NCBI RefSeq assembly: GCF_024679245.1
Contig: NC_090183.1
Coordinates: 23,363,855 to 23,427,854, forward strand
Source of the DNA: Pseudorasbora parva
Taxonomy: Eukaryota > Chordata > Actinopteri > Cypriniformes > Gobionidae
Length of the DNA: 64,000 bases
Direction of reading: 5' to 3'
Below are positions 63,907 to 64,000 of this stretch, piece by piece. Position numbers and translations under genes: made by a program. The notes under the pieces were generated by a model, which was given only the letters and a program-made list of their open reading frames with translations, was not told the DNA's origin and searched no databases. The first letter of the stretch is position 1, and every line of letters starts with the position of its first letter.

Positions 63907-64000
63907 AGTGATGTGTCGTTCATGAACGATTCGTTCATTTTGAACGAATCTTTAATATGACTCGGGACTACTGAGTTGTCTCAGAGAGTGATTCGTTCAT
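63907..64000. mobile_element. Partial palindromic repeat at the window edge
   Basis: GTCGTTCATGAACGATTCGT and TTCATTTTGAACGAATC, then GTGATTCGTTCAT at the end: short inverted TTCGTTCA / TGAACGAA words of a common fish repeat, truncated by the window. Confidence 0.6.

Overview
The window is eukaryotic, intron-rich and crowded with transposons. It looks like a ray-finned fish, most probably a cyprinid. That is an inference from the repeat types: DIRS elements, an L2 LINE with a teleost-type 3' tail, Tc1 elements, TTAA-flanked MITEs and long CA/CT/GAAA microsatellites. No database search was possible.

One host gene spans most of the window on the minus strand. Five coding exons (51145-51248, 27750-27842, 21589-21724, 20840-20984, 3562-3724) join in matching phase, with AG acceptors and GT donors at every junction visible, and read as part of a ubiquitin-specific protease closest to USP43. 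They cover the end of the N-terminal half of the catalytic domain, the CPHC zinc-ribbon knuckle, the following ubiquitin-like insert and the start of the second catalytic half. The first exons lie beyond 64000 and the last exons below 1. The introns are about 23.3, 6.0, 0.6 and 17.1 kb, and nearly all the rest of the window is transposon and repeat sequence inside them.

Layout from low to high coordinates: a CT microsatellite and small MITEs (1-6168); DIRS-A, a plus-strand DIRS retrotransposon with near-identical inverted terminal repeats but ruined coding capacity and a ~120-bp tandem array (6169-11604); several TTAA-bounded MITEs, including an 858-bp foldback (11774-12631); two middle exons with minisatellites and a Tc1 element itself split by a retroposon (20840-27842); then a three-level nest. 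In the nest, a GTTGTG satellite (29873-37570) is interrupted by a hAT-like MITE, which is interrupted by DIRS-B (about 30032-35204), a minus-strand DIRS element with gag, RT-RNase H and tyrosine recombinase. Next come a minus-strand L2 LINE with an intact 968-codon ORF (41182-44088), a third hAT-like MITE copy, an exon at 51.2 kb, a 1354-bp piggyBac-like MITE whose empty site is represented by another repeat copy in this window, an L1/Tx1-like RT fragment, a second Tc1 element and a purine-rich minisatellite up to the end.

There is no multi-gene pathway here. The interest lies in how the mobile elements are nested, in the DIRS end structures, and in one protease gene tolerating very large transposon-filled introns. 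No tRNA, rRNA or CRISPR was recognised.
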